Shown here: one piece after another, positions 16,239-26,469 of the stretch | How the letters are laid out: every line of letters starts with the position of its first letter | Numbering within the stretch: the first letter of the stretch is position 1 | Assembly: GCF_041320595.1 (NCBI RefSeq) | Contig: NZ_CP166625.1 | Coordinates: 2,664,001-2,728,000, forward strand | Reading direction: 5' to 3' | Source of the DNA: Pleomorphomonas sp. PLEO | GTDB lineage: Bacteria > Pseudomonadota > Alphaproteobacteria > Rhizobiales > Pleomorphomonadaceae | Length of the DNA stretch: 64,000 nucleotides | The notes under the pieces: generated by a model | Seen by the model: only the letters and a program-made list of their open reading frames with translations | Database searches by the model: none | Told to the model about the DNA's origin: nothing | Position numbers and translations under genes: made by a program

Positions 16239-17144
16239 ATGGGCGAAATGCTGAACGGCGTGGATGTGTTCGTGGCGGCGGTGGAGACGGGAAGCTTCGC
16301 CTCGGCGGCCGAGCGCCTGCATCTGACCCGCTCGGCGGTGGCCAAGACGATCGCGCGCATGGAGGCGCGGCTCGATGTCCGCCTGCTTCATCGCACCACG
16401 CGCAGCCTGGCGCTCACCGAGGACGGACAGGGATATTACGAGCACTGCATGCGCGCCCTGGAGGAGCTGCGCGCCGGCGAGACGGCTCTGGACTCGGGCC
16501 GAAGCGAGGCGGCGGGGCGGCTCAGGGTGTCCGTGCCGGTGCTGTTCGGCAGGCGCTGTGTGGCGCCGGTGCTGGCGCGGCTGGCGGCGGAGCATCCCCG
16601 GCTCGAACTCGACCTATCCTTCTGCGATCGTCCGGTGGACCTGATCGAAGACGGCTTCGATCTGGCGATCCGCAATGGCGAGATCGGTGACGGCAGCGGC
16701 CTGATGACCAGGACCGTGGGCCTGCAACGCATGACGGTTTGTGCCTCGCCGGCTTATCTCGACAGTCATGGACGCCCAGAGAGCGTCGACGATCTGCTGA
16801 CCCATCATGCGATCACCTATGGCCGCGCCGGTCGCATCAAGGCGTGGCAATTTCCGATCGGAGACCGTGCGCTGCGCGACCTGACGCCGCCGAGCCGAAT
16901 GCGGTTCGACGATCTTGAGGCGATTGCCGACGCGGCGGAAGCTGGCCATGGCCTCGCCTGGCTGCCCTGTTGGCTGATCCGCGACAAGGCGCGTGCCGGC
17001 GCTCTCGTTCCACTGCTCGAAAGCGTCCCTCGCCTCGTGTTCAGGACCCACGCTCTGTGGCCTGAAACGCCACATCTGCCGCTGCGCGTCAGGTTTGCCA
17101 TCGACGCGCTCGCGACGGCGCTTCCAGGCAGCGCCGAGCTATGA
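16239..17144 (+). CDS. LysR-family transcriptional regulator
   Basis: About 301 aa. Helix-turn-helix MLNGVDVFVAAVETGSFASA followed by LTRSAVAKTIARMEARLDVRLLHRTTR; the effector domain has GRLRVSVPVLFGRRCVAPVL and DLAIRNGEIGDGSGLMTRTVG, a CrgA/DmlR-like subgroup. Candidate ATG starts are at 16230, 16239 and 16248; 16239 has a GGAA box at a suitable distance. The long open frame reaching back to 16008 overlaps the divergent oxidoreductase and is not real. The likely target is that oxidoreductase gene. Confidence 0.85.
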   Translation: MGEMLNGVDVFVAAVETGSFASAAERLHLTRSAVAKTIARMEARLDVRLLHRTTRSLALTEDGQGYYEHCMRALEELRAGETALDSGRSEAAGRLRVSVPVLFGRRCVAPVLARLAAEHPRLELDLSFCDRPVDLIEDGFDLAIRNGEIGDGSGLMTRTVGLQRMTVCASPAYLDSHGRPESVDDLLTHHAITYGRAGRIKAWQFPIGDRALRDLTPPSRMRFDDLEAIADAAEAGHGLAWLPCWLIRDKARAGALVPLLESVPRLVFRTHALWPETPHLPLRVRFAIDALATALPGSAEL

Positions 17145-17149
17145 CCCTA

Positions 17150-17186
17150 CAAAAAGGACGCGGCCCGGATCAACCGTCCCGCGTCC
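17150..17186 (-). terminator. terminator of the dpp operon
   Basis: On the minus strand the stem GGACGCGG / CCGCGTCC (17186-17179 and 17163-17156) is followed by TTTTTGTA. It lies 32 bases after the dppF stop and also backs onto the LysR stop from the other side. Confidence 0.75.
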
Positions 17187-17217
17187 CATCCGTGTCTTGC
17201 GCGCCGGGCCGGCCCGC

Positions 17218-18206
<989 letters not shown>

Positions 18207-18210
<4 letters not shown>

Positions 18211-19223
18211 GCCGAAAGCCTCCGGTCGAGAATGGCGGCCGGGCCGGGGTGGCCGACCGGCTTGCCCTGGTTGAGCGGATAATGGCAGAGCGCGTAGCCG
18301 GCGGCCTGGCCCTGGGTGACCGGCGCCTTCTCGACGCAACGCTCGGTGACGAACGAGCAGCGTGGGCTGAACAGGCAGCCCGTCGGGCGGTCATATTGGC
18401 CGGGCACCACGCCGGGGATCGACGGCAGGCGGCGTGTGGTCGCCCGTTCCGGCAGCGCCGACAGCAAAGCCGCCGTATAGGGGTGATGTGGGTCGGCGAA
18501 CAGCTGGCTGACCGGCTGTTCCTCCACCTTCTGACCGGCATACTGCACCGAAACGCGGTTGGCGGTTTCGGCAACGACGCCCATGTCGTGGGTGATCAGC
18601 ACCAGGGCCATGCCGGTCTCGCGCTGCAGCTTGGCGAGGAGATCGAGGATCTGCGCCTGGATGGTCACGTCGAGGGCGGTGGTCGGCTCGTCGGCGATCA
18701 GGAGCTTGGGGTTGCAGGCGATCGCCATGGCGATCATCACGCGCTGGTTCATGCCGCCCGACATCTGGTGCGGGTAGGTGTCGAGGCGCTCGGAGGCCGA
18801 GGGGATGCCGACCAGTTCAAGCAGTTCGACCGTGCGGTCGCGCCGGGCGCGCTTGTTGAGGCCGAGATGGGCTTCCAGCACTTCGCTGATCTGCCAGCCA
18901 ACGGTGTAGCACGGATTGAGCGAGCTCATCGGCTCCTGGAAGATCATCGCCAGGTCCTTGCCGATGATGCGGCGGCGCTCGCGCGGCGAAATGGTCAGGA
19001 GATCCTTGCCGTCGAACATCAAGCGGTCGGCGGTAATGGTCGCCGTCCAGGGCAGGAGGCCCATCAGCGCCAGCATGGACACCGACTTGCCCGAGCCGCT
19101 CTCGCCGACGATCGAGACGATCTCGCCGGGGTCGACGGTCATGGAGACGCTGTCGACGGCGCGGAACTGGCCGCCCACCGTGCGGAAGTCGACCGAGAGG
19201 TTGCTGATTTCGAGAATGGGCAT
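18207..19223 (-). CDS. dppD: dipeptide ABC transporter ATP-binding protein
   Basis: About 338 aa. Walker [11 protein letters not shown]-loop [16 protein letters not shown], signature [15 protein letters not shown], Walker [13 protein letters not shown], switch [14 protein letters not shown], and the C-terminal [17 protein letters not shown] cysteine motif. It pairs with DppF to power DppBC. The start at 19223 shares its first base with the dppC stop (TGATG), and its end overlaps dppF by 4 bases. Confidence 0.93.
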
Positions 19224-20107
19224 CACGACCTCTTCAGCTTCGGATCGAGGGCATCGCGCAGGCCGTCGCCCATCAGGTTGATGGCCAGAACGGTGATCAG
19301 GATGGCAAGACCGGGGAAGGTCACCACCCACCAGGCGCGCGTGATGAACTCACGCGCCTCGGCCAGCATGGTACCCCATTCCGGTGTCGGCGGCTGGGCG
19401 CCCATGCCGAGGAAGCCAAGAGCGGCGGCGTCGAGAATGGCACCCGAGAAGGAGAGGGCGGCCTGGACGATCAGCGGCGCCATGCAGTTAGGTAGGATAG
19501 TGACGAACATCAGCCACAGCGGTCCGGCGCCGGAGACGCGAGCGGCCGTTACGTAGTCGCGGTTGCGCTCGCTGAACACGGCGGCGCGCGTCAAGCGAAC
19601 GTAGTGCGGCTGCGCCACGATGGCGATGGCAATCATCGCGTTGGTGAGGCCGGGGCCGAGGATGGCGACCAGAGTCAGCGCCAACAGCAGAGACGGGAAG
19701 GCGAGGATGACGTCCATGACGCGCATGATCACCGTGTCGACCCAGCCGCGGAAGAAGCCGGCGAACATGCCGATGATGACGCCGCCGATCAGCGACACCG
19801 AGACGACGACGACGCCGATGAACAGCGAGAAACGAGAGCCGAAGATCAGGCGCGACAGCATGTCACGACCGAGCGCGTCGGTGCCCAGCAGGAAGATGCC
19901 TTCGCTGCCATGGGTGAGCGGCGGCATCAGCAAGGAGTCGCGGAATTGCTGGTCGGGGTCGAATGGGGCGAAGAGCGGCGCGGCAATCGCGACGACCACC
20001 AGCACCACGAACAGCACGAGGCCAGCGACGGCACCGTGGTTTTCCGAGAAGTAGCGCCAGAATTCCTTGAGGCGCCCTGGACGGACGGAAGCGGAGACGG
20101 CGGTCAT
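19223..20107 (-). CDS. dppC: dipeptide ABC transporter permease
   Basis: 294 aa inner-membrane permease. An N-terminal cytoplasmic stretch and first helix (AVAGLVLFVVLVVVAIAAPLFA) are followed by the OppC-like LLGTDALGRDMLSRLIFGSRFSL and the EAA loop YVTAARVSGAGPLWLMFVTILPN. It ends PGLAILITVLAINLMGDGLRDALDPKLK, the standard DppC tail. It starts 4 bases after the dppB stop. Confidence 0.93.
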   Translation of the reverse strand: MTAVSASVRPGRLKEFWRYFSENHGAVAGLVLFVVLVVVAIAAPLFAPFDPDQQFRDSLLMPPLTHGSEGIFLLGTDALGRDMLSRLIFGSRFSLFIGVVVVSVSLIGGVIIGMFAGFFRGWVDTVIMRVMDVILAFPSLLLALTLVAILGPGLTNAMIAIAIVAQPHYVRLTRAAVFSERNRDYVTAARVSGAGPLWLMFVTILPNCMAPLIVQAALSFSGAILDAAALGFLGMGAQPPTPEWGTMLAEAREFITRAWWVVTFPGLAILITVLAINLMGDGLRDALDPKLKRS

Positions 20108-20111
20108 CGGA

Positions 20112-21122
20112 TTACCTCTGGTGCCGGATCTTGGGATTGACGAGGCCGTAGAGCATGTCGACGATCAGGTTGACGGCCATGACGATAAGGGCGATCAGCA
20201 CGAGGCCACCCTGCACGGCCGGATAGTCGCGGCGGAAGATCGAATCGACCATCCACTTGCCGATACCGGGCCAGGAGAAGATCGTCTCGGTCAGGATGGC
20301 ACCGGCCATCAGCACGCCGATTTGCAGGCCGATGGTGGTAATCACCGGGATCAGCGCGTTGCGCAGCGCATGCACGGCGACCACACGGTAGGGGCTGAGG
20401 CCCTTGGCGCGGGCGGTGCGGATATAGTCCTCGCCGAGCACTTCCAGCATGGCCGAGCGCGTCTGGCGGGCGATGACGGCGAGCGGAATGGTGCCAAGCA
20501 CGATGGTCGGCAGGATCAGGTGGCTGGCCGCTGACTGGAAGGCGCCCGCCTTGCCGGACAGGAAGCTGTCGATCAGCATGAAGCCGGTCACCTTGGGGAA
20601 GAAGAACATCAGCGAGATGCGGCCTGACACCGGCGTCCAGCCGAGCATGCCGGAGAAGACGATGATCAGCAGCAGCGCCCACCAAAAGATCGGCATGGAA
20701 TAGCCGACCAGGGCAGTGGCCATCGCCGTATGATCGAACCAGGAATTGCGCTTGACGGCGGCGATGACACCGGCCGGCACGCCGAGCGCCACGGCGAAGA
20801 TCACCGCGCAGATCGACAGCTCCAGCGTCGCCGGGAACAGCGTGAAGAATTCGGTGAAGATTGGCTTCTTGGTCGAAATCGAGGTGCCGAAGTCGCCGTG
20901 CATCAGGCCGGTGAAATAGGAGATGAACTGCTGCCAGAGCGGCAGGTCGAAGCCGTAGCGGTGCATAAGCTCGGCGTAGCGCTCGGGCGATATGCCTCGC
21001 TCACCGGCGAGCAGCAGCACCGGGTCGCCCGGCAATGCGCGGATGAAGAAGAAAGCGACCAGACTGACGCCGATGAAGGTCGGGATCAACAGGCTGAGGC
21101 GTCGGAGGATGAAACCGAACAT
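20112..21122 (-). CDS. dppB: dipeptide ABC transporter permease
   Basis: 336 aa. N-terminal FILRRLSLLIPTFIGVSLVAFFFIRALPGDPV and the LMHRYGFDLPLWQQFISYFTGL segment are characteristic of DppB/OppB. The EAA loop is YIRTARAKGLSPYRVVAVHALRNALIPV and the C-terminus PAVQGGLVLIALIVMAVNLIVDMLYGLVNPKIR. It forms the pore with DppC. It lies 9 bases downstream of an unrelated GNAT gene inserted between dppA and dppB. Confidence 0.93.
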   Translation of the reverse strand: MFGFILRRLSLLIPTFIGVSLVAFFFIRALPGDPVLLLAGERGISPERYAELMHRYGFDLPLWQQFISYFTGLMHGDFGTSISTKKPIFTEFFTLFPATLELSICAVIFAVALGVPAGVIAAVKRNSWFDHTAMATALVGYSMPIFWWALLLIIVFSGMLGWTPVSGRISLMFFFPKVTGFMLIDSFLSGKAGAFQSAASHLILPTIVLGTIPLAVIARQTRSAMLEVLGEDYIRTARAKGLSPYRVVAVHALRNALIPVITTIGLQIGVLMAGAILTETIFSWPGIGKWMVDSIFRRDYPAVQGGLVLIALIVMAVNLIVDMLYGLVNPKIRHQR

Positions 21123-21131
21123 GATGCAGGG

Positions 21132-21629
21132 TCAGTCCAGGCTCGAGAGTTGCTTGACGAAGATGTGGGTCGGATGTGTTTCATGGCGTCCGTCGGGAGT
21201 CCAGATCGCGGCCTGCCGGGCGCCACTGTCGCGCCAGCCGGATCGTGCGTAGAAGCGATGGGCACGCTCGTTGCCTTGCGAACATTGGATCACCGCGTCG
21301 CGCACGCCGCGCCGGGCGAGTTCCGCCTCGGTGGCGGCCAGAAGTGCGCTAGCAAGGCCGGTGCCACGCGCCTCTGCGGCGACATAGAGCTGATCGATCT
21401 CGCTGCCTTCGATAGCGGCAAACCCGAGGATGCGGCCACCAACCTCGGCGACGATGCAGCCGGCCTCGAGCGGCCCGAGGCGAAGATCGAAGCTTTCCAC
21501 CGTCCGCTCGGCAACCGCGTGCGCCGGCAGGATCGATCCATGGCCGTCATGCCAGGCATCGTGCCACAGCCGAACGACCGCGGCGCGGTCGTCGGAACGG
21601 AAGGAACGGAAGGCGGTTGCGATGGACAT
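21132..21629 (-). CDS. GNAT-family N-acetyltransferase
   Basis: 165 aa. The acetyl-CoA-binding core is visible as IDQLYVAAEARGTGLASALLAATEAEL (the R/Q-x-x-G-x-G/A loop) and the last strand region as NERAHRFYARSGWR. The open frame extends to 22013, inside dppA, but the ATG at 21629 (MSIATAFRSFR) is the sensible start. It sits inside the dipeptide importer operon between the dppA terminator and dppB, so it may acetylate an imported peptide, amino acid or toxic analogue; that is inference. The substrate is unknown. Confidence 0.8.
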   Translation of the reverse strand: MSIATAFRSFRSDDRAAVVRLWHDAWHDGHGSILPAHAVAERTVESFDLRLGPLEAGCIVAEVGGRILGFAAIEGSEIDQLYVAAEARGTGLASALLAATEAELARRGVRDAVIQCSQGNERAHRFYARSGWRDSGARQAAIWTPDGRHETHPTHIFVKQLSSLD

Positions 21630-21780
21630 GGGGCTTCCAGTAGCCGCCGGAAACCCGGCCTGCAAGCGACAAGGTCGCGATTTGACCATTATGGCGGCAC
21701 GAAAATGCCGAGATTTCCGCCACTCTACATGATTATCCGCATGCTCGCGGCAAGCTTGGCGTGTCCAGCCTTGCTTGTGC

Positions 21781-21815
21781 AAGCAAAACGGTTCCGGAGA
21801 TCGCTCCCCGGAACC
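21781..21815 (-). terminator. intra-operon terminator/attenuator after dppA
   Basis: On the minus strand GGTTCCGG (21815-21808) pairs with CCGGAACC (21797-21790), followed by GTTTTGCTT. It lies 22 bases after the dppA stop, so most transcripts would end here, giving more binding protein than membrane subunits, as is usual for ABC importers. Confidence 0.7.
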
Positions 21816-21837
21816 GCGTCTGTCGTAATGGCTTGGC

Positions 21838-23433
21838 TTACTCGGTGATGTCGACCTGTTCGAACCAGTGCAGCCCAAGCGGATCAACCTTATAGCCGGT
21901 GACGCCCTTAGCCAGCGGCATATAGGTGGTCGAGTGGGCGATGGTCGCCCACGGGGCTTCCTTCTTGAAGACGACCTGGGCATCTTCATAGAGCTTGGTG
22001 CGCTCGGCCACATCGGACACCGTCGCAGCCTTGGTCACGAGATCGGTGAAGTCCTTGTTGCACCAGAACGCGCGGTTTGAGCCGCTGTCGACCGCGGCGC
22101 AGCTCAGAAGGGCGAACAGGAAGTTGTCCGGGTCGCCGTTGTCGCCGGTCCAGCCCTGCAGAAGCGCGCCGTCACGGGTTTTTTCCTTGCCGCGCTTCAG
22201 GTATTCGGCCCATTCGAAGGAAACGATCTCGACCTTGACGCCAACGTTGGCGAAGTCGGCCTGGATCAGCTCGGCCATGCGGCGGGCATTCGGGTTGTAG
22301 GGACGCGACACCGGCATCGCCCACACCTTCATGGAAAGATCCTTGACGCCAGCCTCGGCGAGCAGCTTCTTGGCCGCTTCCGGATCATAGGGGTCGTCCT
22401 GAACGCTGTCGTTATAGGACCACATGGTCGGCGGGATCGGGTTCTTGGCGATCTGGCCAGTGCCTTGATAGACGGCGTCGATGATCGCCTTCTTATTGAT
22501 CGCCATGTTGAGAGCCTTGCGGACGCGGACGTCGTCGAAAGGCTTCTGCAAGGTGTTGTAGGCGAGGTAGCCGATGTTGAGGCCGGCCTGATCCAGCAAC
22601 TGAATATTGCTGTCGGCCTTGAGGGCGTCGATGTCGGCAGGATTCGGGTAAGGAGCTGCCTGACATTCGCCGGCCTTCAGCTTCTGAACGCGAACCGATG
22701 CATCAGGGGTAATGGCGAAGACGAGGTCGTCGATCTTCGGCTTGGCACCCCAGTAGCCGGCGAAGGCCTGATAGCGGATGACCGCGTCCTTTTCATAGGC
22801 GACGAACTGGAACGGACCGGTGCCGATCGGCAACTGGTTGAGGTCGGCCTGCTTGCCTTCAGCGGCCAGCTTGTCGGCATATTCTTTCGACATGATCGAG
22901 GCGAACGCCATCGCGAGGTTGGCGAGCATCGGGGCGTTTGGCGAGGTCAGGGTGAGTTTGACGGTATAGTCGTCAACCTTGTCGAGTGACTTGACGAGCT
23001 TGGGCATGTCCATGCCCTCCCAATACTCCCAAGAGCCGCCGGCATAGGAGTACCAAGGACTGTTCTTGTCGTTCTGACGCGTGAGCGAGAAGATCACGTC
23101 ATCGGCGTTGAAGTCGCGGGTCGGCGTGAAATACTCGGTGGTGTGGAACTTGACGCCATGGCGGAGGTGGAAGGTGTAGACGGTGCCGTCTTCGGAAATG
23201 TCCCAGCTCTCGGCGAGGCCGGGGATGATGGAGGTCGTGCCATGCTCGAACTCGGTCAAGCGGCTGTAGACCGTAACCGAGGAAGCGTCATGCGTTGTGC
23301 CAGAGGCATAAGGCGCCGGATCAAAGCCTTCCGGGCTGCCTTCGGAGCAGTAGACGAACGTCTTGGCGTGGGCGGCACTGGCAAGGCCAGCGACGAGCAT
23401 GGTGGCCGCCAGAAGGCGGGACATCGTTTTCAT
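21838..23433 (-). CDS. dppA: periplasmic dipeptide-binding protein
   Basis: 531 aa SBP-family 5 protein. Sec signal peptide: MKTMSRLLAATMLVAGLASA then AHA, with cleavage after AHA. The mature start KTFVYCSEGSPEGFDPAPYASGTTHDASS is typical of DppA. Also visible are FHLRHGVKFHTTEYFTPTRDFNADDVIFSL and the C-terminal TTYMPLAKGVTGYKVDPLGLHWFEQVDI. It delivers di- or short peptides to DppBCDF. First gene of the operon, divergent from the CYTH-CHAD gene with a 292-base spacer that should hold both promoters. No promoter in that spacer was clear enough to call. Confidence 0.95.
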   Translation of the reverse strand: MKTMSRLLAATMLVAGLASAAHAKTFVYCSEGSPEGFDPAPYASGTTHDASSVTVYSRLTEFEHGTTSIIPGLAESWDISEDGTVYTFHLRHGVKFHTTEYFTPTRDFNADDVIFSLTRQNDKNSPWYSYAGGSWEYWEGMDMPKLVKSLDKVDDYTVKLTLTSPNAPMLANLAMAFASIMSKEYADKLAAEGKQADLNQLPIGTGPFQFVAYEKDAVIRYQAFAGYWGAKPKIDDLVFAITPDASVRVQKLKAGECQAAPYPNPADIDALKADSNIQLLDQAGLNIGYLAYNTLQKPFDDVRVRKALNMAINKKAIIDAVYQGTGQIAKNPIPPTMWSYNDSVQDDPYDPEAAKKLLAEAGVKDLSMKVWAMPVSRPYNPNARRMAELIQADFANVGVKVEIVSFEWAEYLKRGKEKTRDGALLQGWTGDNGDPDNFLFALLSCAAVDSGSNRAFWCNKDFTDLVTKAATVSDVAERTKLYEDAQVVFKKEAPWATIAHSTTYMPLAKGVTGYKVDPLGLHWFEQVDITE

Positions 23434-23725
23434 ACGGTATACTCCCCTGTTGCCGAGCGACGTCGGCTAACCCCGAGCCTGGTCAGACGGTGTTTTTTTG
23501 ACTTATGCCCGTCAGCCGGCGAGCCCTTATCCGAACCGACAATTGATCGGTTGGCAAGCATTTTTTCCCAGACGGTCAGAAAACGGGCATCCTGCCTCCC
23601 GTCTGTGGACCCCTTGCTCGTTTCGGCAACGGCAGATTGTCATGAGGAATCCGAATCGTTCCGGAGGGTGGCTCGTCAAACCCGTGCCGTGGCGATAGGA
23701 TTGAACGCAAACGGAGGACGCGAGC

Positions 23726-25240
23726 ATGGCTGACGGGGTCGAGGCGGAATTGAAGGTGGCCGTGGACGCGGCCGGCGCCTCGCGTGTTGCGCGTCTCGTC
23801 GCCTTGCCGGGGCTGGAGGTCACTGCCAAGGGTGACAAGCGTCTCGTCAGCACCTATTTCGACACGCCCGATCTCGCCTTGCGCGCGAAAGGTATCAGCC
23901 TGCGCCTGCGCCGGTCTGGGCGGAGCGGCGAGCAAACGGTGAAATTCTCCGGCACCTTCTCGCTCGGTCTGGCCGAACGGCCGGAATTCAACGTGCCCTA
24001 CACCGGCCGGGTGCCGGATCTTTCGCGCCTGCCGGAGGAGGCGGCGGCCGAGTTGACCAAGCTGGTCGATGGTCGGCCGCTGGTGCCATTGTTTTCCATG
24101 CGCGTAACGCGGCGGCGTTGGGACATTGCCACGCCCGGCGGCGATCGCATCGAGATGGCGCTCGACCGGGGCACGGCAACGGCCGGCAGCCGGCGCGCCG
24201 ACATCCGGGAGGTTGAATTCGAGCTTCAGTCCGGCGACCGACGGGCGCTGTTCGAGGTGGCGCGACCAGCATTGGCCGGCATCGCCTTCCACTTCTCCAC
24301 AGAAGCCAAATCCGACCTCGGTTATGCGCTGCTCGAAGGCGAGATCGGCGCGGCCGAACCGACGACGGCGGTGGATGCCGATCTCGACGACGATATGTCC
24401 GTCGAGATGGCGCTGCAATTGGTGCTCAGATCCTGCGCTGGTCAGATTTCCGCCAACGTCGCCGCTCTCAGGGTCGGGGACGATCCCGAAGGCGCACATC
24501 AATTGAGGGTTGGACTGCGTCGGCTCAGGACGGCGCTCAAGATTTTCGCTTCCGTCATGGCGCCGGGAGCCGCGGATTCGCTTGCCGCAGAGGCGCAGCG
24601 CTTTTCGTCCGAGGTGGCAGCCACTCGGGATATGGATGTGCTAATCGACGAACTCGTCATGCCGCTTGGTGATGGTGGCGACATGACAGCCCTGATCGAG
24701 CTTCTTGAGAAGCGTCGCCGGTTGGCGCGGGTGCGGCTTGCGGCGGTCCTTGCCGACGCAAGCATGGGCGATTTCCTGATCGACCTTCTGGCCTTTACCG
24801 AGGCGCGCGGCTGGCTATCGACGGACGACATCGGTCAGAGTCTGGGATTGGCCGCGCCAGTCGAGCCATTTGCCGAGCACATCATTGGCCGTCTCAGGCG
24901 CAAGGTTGAAAAGCTTGGACGCGATCCTGAAGCACTTTCTCCCGACGAGCGGCACGAACTCAGGAAAAGATTCAAACGGCTACGCTATGCCTATGATTTC
25001 TTTGAGCCTTTGACGCCGAAGTCGGTGCGGCGCAAGTTGCTACCTAGAGTCAAGGCGGCCCAGGATGTGCTTGGCGTGCTCAACGACATTCACATGGCAC
25101 ACCTGATGCTGGATGACGTGCGCGCCGTTGGCCCAAAGGCGAACGCGGTGGAGCGCGCCATCGGTTATTGCCTCGGCTGGCATAGCGCGCGAGCCAAGGT
25201 CATCTGGGAGCGGCGCTCCGATGACCTGTCGCTGGACTAA
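23726..25240 (+). CDS. CYTH and CHAD domain protein (inorganic triphosphatase type)
   Basis: 504 aa. The N-terminal CYTH domain (about residues 3-200) opens with the EAELK form of the ExExK motif and has the tunnel-lining charged strands (LVSTYFDTP, GISLRLRRSG, EQTVKFSG, EVEFELQSGD). The C-terminal CHAD helical domain (about 220-500) has conserved histidines in GAHQLRVGLRRLRTALKIF and DERHELRKRFKRLRYAYDFF. CYTH-CHAD proteins hydrolyse tripolyphosphate and CHAD binds polyphosphate granules. ATG at 23726 follows a GGAGG-like box (CGGAGGACGCGAGC). Confidence 0.88.
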   Translation: MADGVEAELKVAVDAAGASRVARLVALPGLEVTAKGDKRLVSTYFDTPDLALRAKGISLRLRRSGRSGEQTVKFSGTFSLGLAERPEFNVPYTGRVPDLSRLPEEAAAELTKLVDGRPLVPLFSMRVTRRRWDIATPGGDRIEMALDRGTATAGSRRADIREVEFELQSGDRRALFEVARPALAGIAFHFSTEAKSDLGYALLEGEIGAAEPTTAVDADLDDDMSVEMALQLVLRSCAGQISANVAALRVGDDPEGAHQLRVGLRRLRTALKIFASVMAPGAADSLAAEAQRFSSEVAATRDMDVLIDELVMPLGDGGDMTALIELLEKRRRLARVRLAAVLADASMGDFLIDLLAFTEARGWLSTDDIGQSLGLAAPVEPFAEHIIGRLRRKVEKLGRDPEALSPDERHELRKRFKRLRYAYDFFEPLTPKSVRRKLLPRVKAAQDVLGVLNDIHMAHLMLDDVRAVGPKANAVERAIGYCLGWHSARAKVIWERRSDDLSLD

Positions 25241-25489
25241 TATCCGCGATGACGGAAATATGCGGTTTACATATCAGTAGAAATACGTGACTGTCTGCTG
25301 GGGCGCCTCGTTGCCGGCGGAGCTGAATTCAGCTTTCGAGACTCATCTTAAGGAAGAGATTCATCGGATCCTGAACCTAAAAGCACCGTTAGAGCACCAA
25401 ATCATAAGTGGTTCGTTTTGCTCTGATATTTGCTTCGGAAGTCATGCCGGACGAGTGCCTGTGCTGGAACGGATCCCAGGAGCATCGAC

Positions 25490-26368
25490 ATGAGCGAACG
25501 CATCGTCATCACGCAGGACATGATCCGTCTTTATGACGAGTACACCCACCTGACGCTGGACCGCCGTGGCTTCATGGAGAAGCTCGCCAAACTGGCCGGT
25601 TCGAGTGCCGCGGCTGTGGCGATCGTGCCGTTGATCGAGGCGGGGAAGGCCCAGGCCGCCGTCGTTGCCGCCACCGATGACCGAGTCGATGCCTCGACGA
25701 TCGAGTTTCCCGGCGATGGCGGGACGCTGAAGGGGTATCTCGTCCGTCCCAAGGCGGTGTCCGGCCCGCTGCCGGCGGTGATGGTCATCCACGAGAACCG
25801 GGGGCTCAACGGCCATATCGAGGATGTGGCCCGGCGCCTCGCGCTGGAAGGCTTTCTCACGCTGGCGCCGGACTTCCTGTCGCCGGCCGGAGGTACGCCC
25901 GCCGACGAGGACAAGGCGCGCGACCTGATTGCCGCGCTCGACAGGGTGAAGGCCGTCAACAACGCCGTGGCCGCCGCCAGTTTCCTGCGTGGCCACGAGG
26001 GCGGCAATGGCAAGTCCGGCAGTGTCGGCTTCTGCTGGGGCGGTGGGCTGTCGCTCCAGACGGCGGTGGCCGATGCGGGGCTCGGAGCAGCGGTGTCCTA
26101 TTATGGCGCCCAGCCGACGGCCGAACAGGTGGCCGCCATCAAGGCGCCGCTGCTGTTGCACTATGCCGGTCTCGACGATCGCATCAACGCCGGTATCCCG
26201 GTGTTCGAGGCAGCGCTGAAGGCAGCCGGCAAGACCTATGAACTTCACATGTATCCCGGCGTCAACCACGCCTTCAACAACGACACCTCGGCGGCGCGCT
26301 ACGACAAGGCGGCGGCCGACCTCGCTTGGACGAGAACGGTCGGCTTCCTGAAATCCAATCTGGCCTGA
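25490..26368 (+). CDS. dienelactone hydrolase family protein with N-terminal Tat-like segment
   Basis: 292 aa alpha/beta hydrolase similar to E. coli YghX. Nucleophile Cys is in VGFCWGGGLSLQTA, the Asp in AGLDDRINAGIP and the His in YPGVNHAFNND, matching the Cys-Asp-His triad of dienelactone hydrolases. Ahead of the domain is a roughly 30-residue helix followed by DRRGFMEKLAKLAG, a twin-arginine-like motif with a short hydrophobic stretch ending AQA, so export via Tat is possible. AGGAG lies 7 bases before the ATG. The 249-base gap upstream holds no convincing gene. Confidence 0.85.
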   Translation: MSERIVITQDMIRLYDEYTHLTLDRRGFMEKLAKLAGSSAAAVAIVPLIEAGKAQAAVVAATDDRVDASTIEFPGDGGTLKGYLVRPKAVSGPLPAVMVIHENRGLNGHIEDVARRLALEGFLTLAPDFLSPAGGTPADEDKARDLIAALDRVKAVNNAVAAASFLRGHEGGNGKSGSVGFCWGGGLSLQTAVADAGLGAAVSYYGAQPTAEQVAAIKAPLLLHYAGLDDRINAGIPVFEAALKAAGKTYELHMYPGVNHAFNNDTSAARYDKAAADLAWTRTVGFLKSNLA

Positions 26369-26469
26369 GGCTGGACCGGTGCGCGGGCAGGCTCAAAAAT
26401 ATGATAAATTGGATCTTGGTCCCGCGCCAAATCGCTATATAAGCGGCTGAGCAAGGAGCTGCTTTTTCC

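Noticed and set aside
25287-25493. 68-codon open frame before the dienelactone hydrolase gene
   Set aside because: No family-like sequence and it runs into the next gene's ribosome-binding site.
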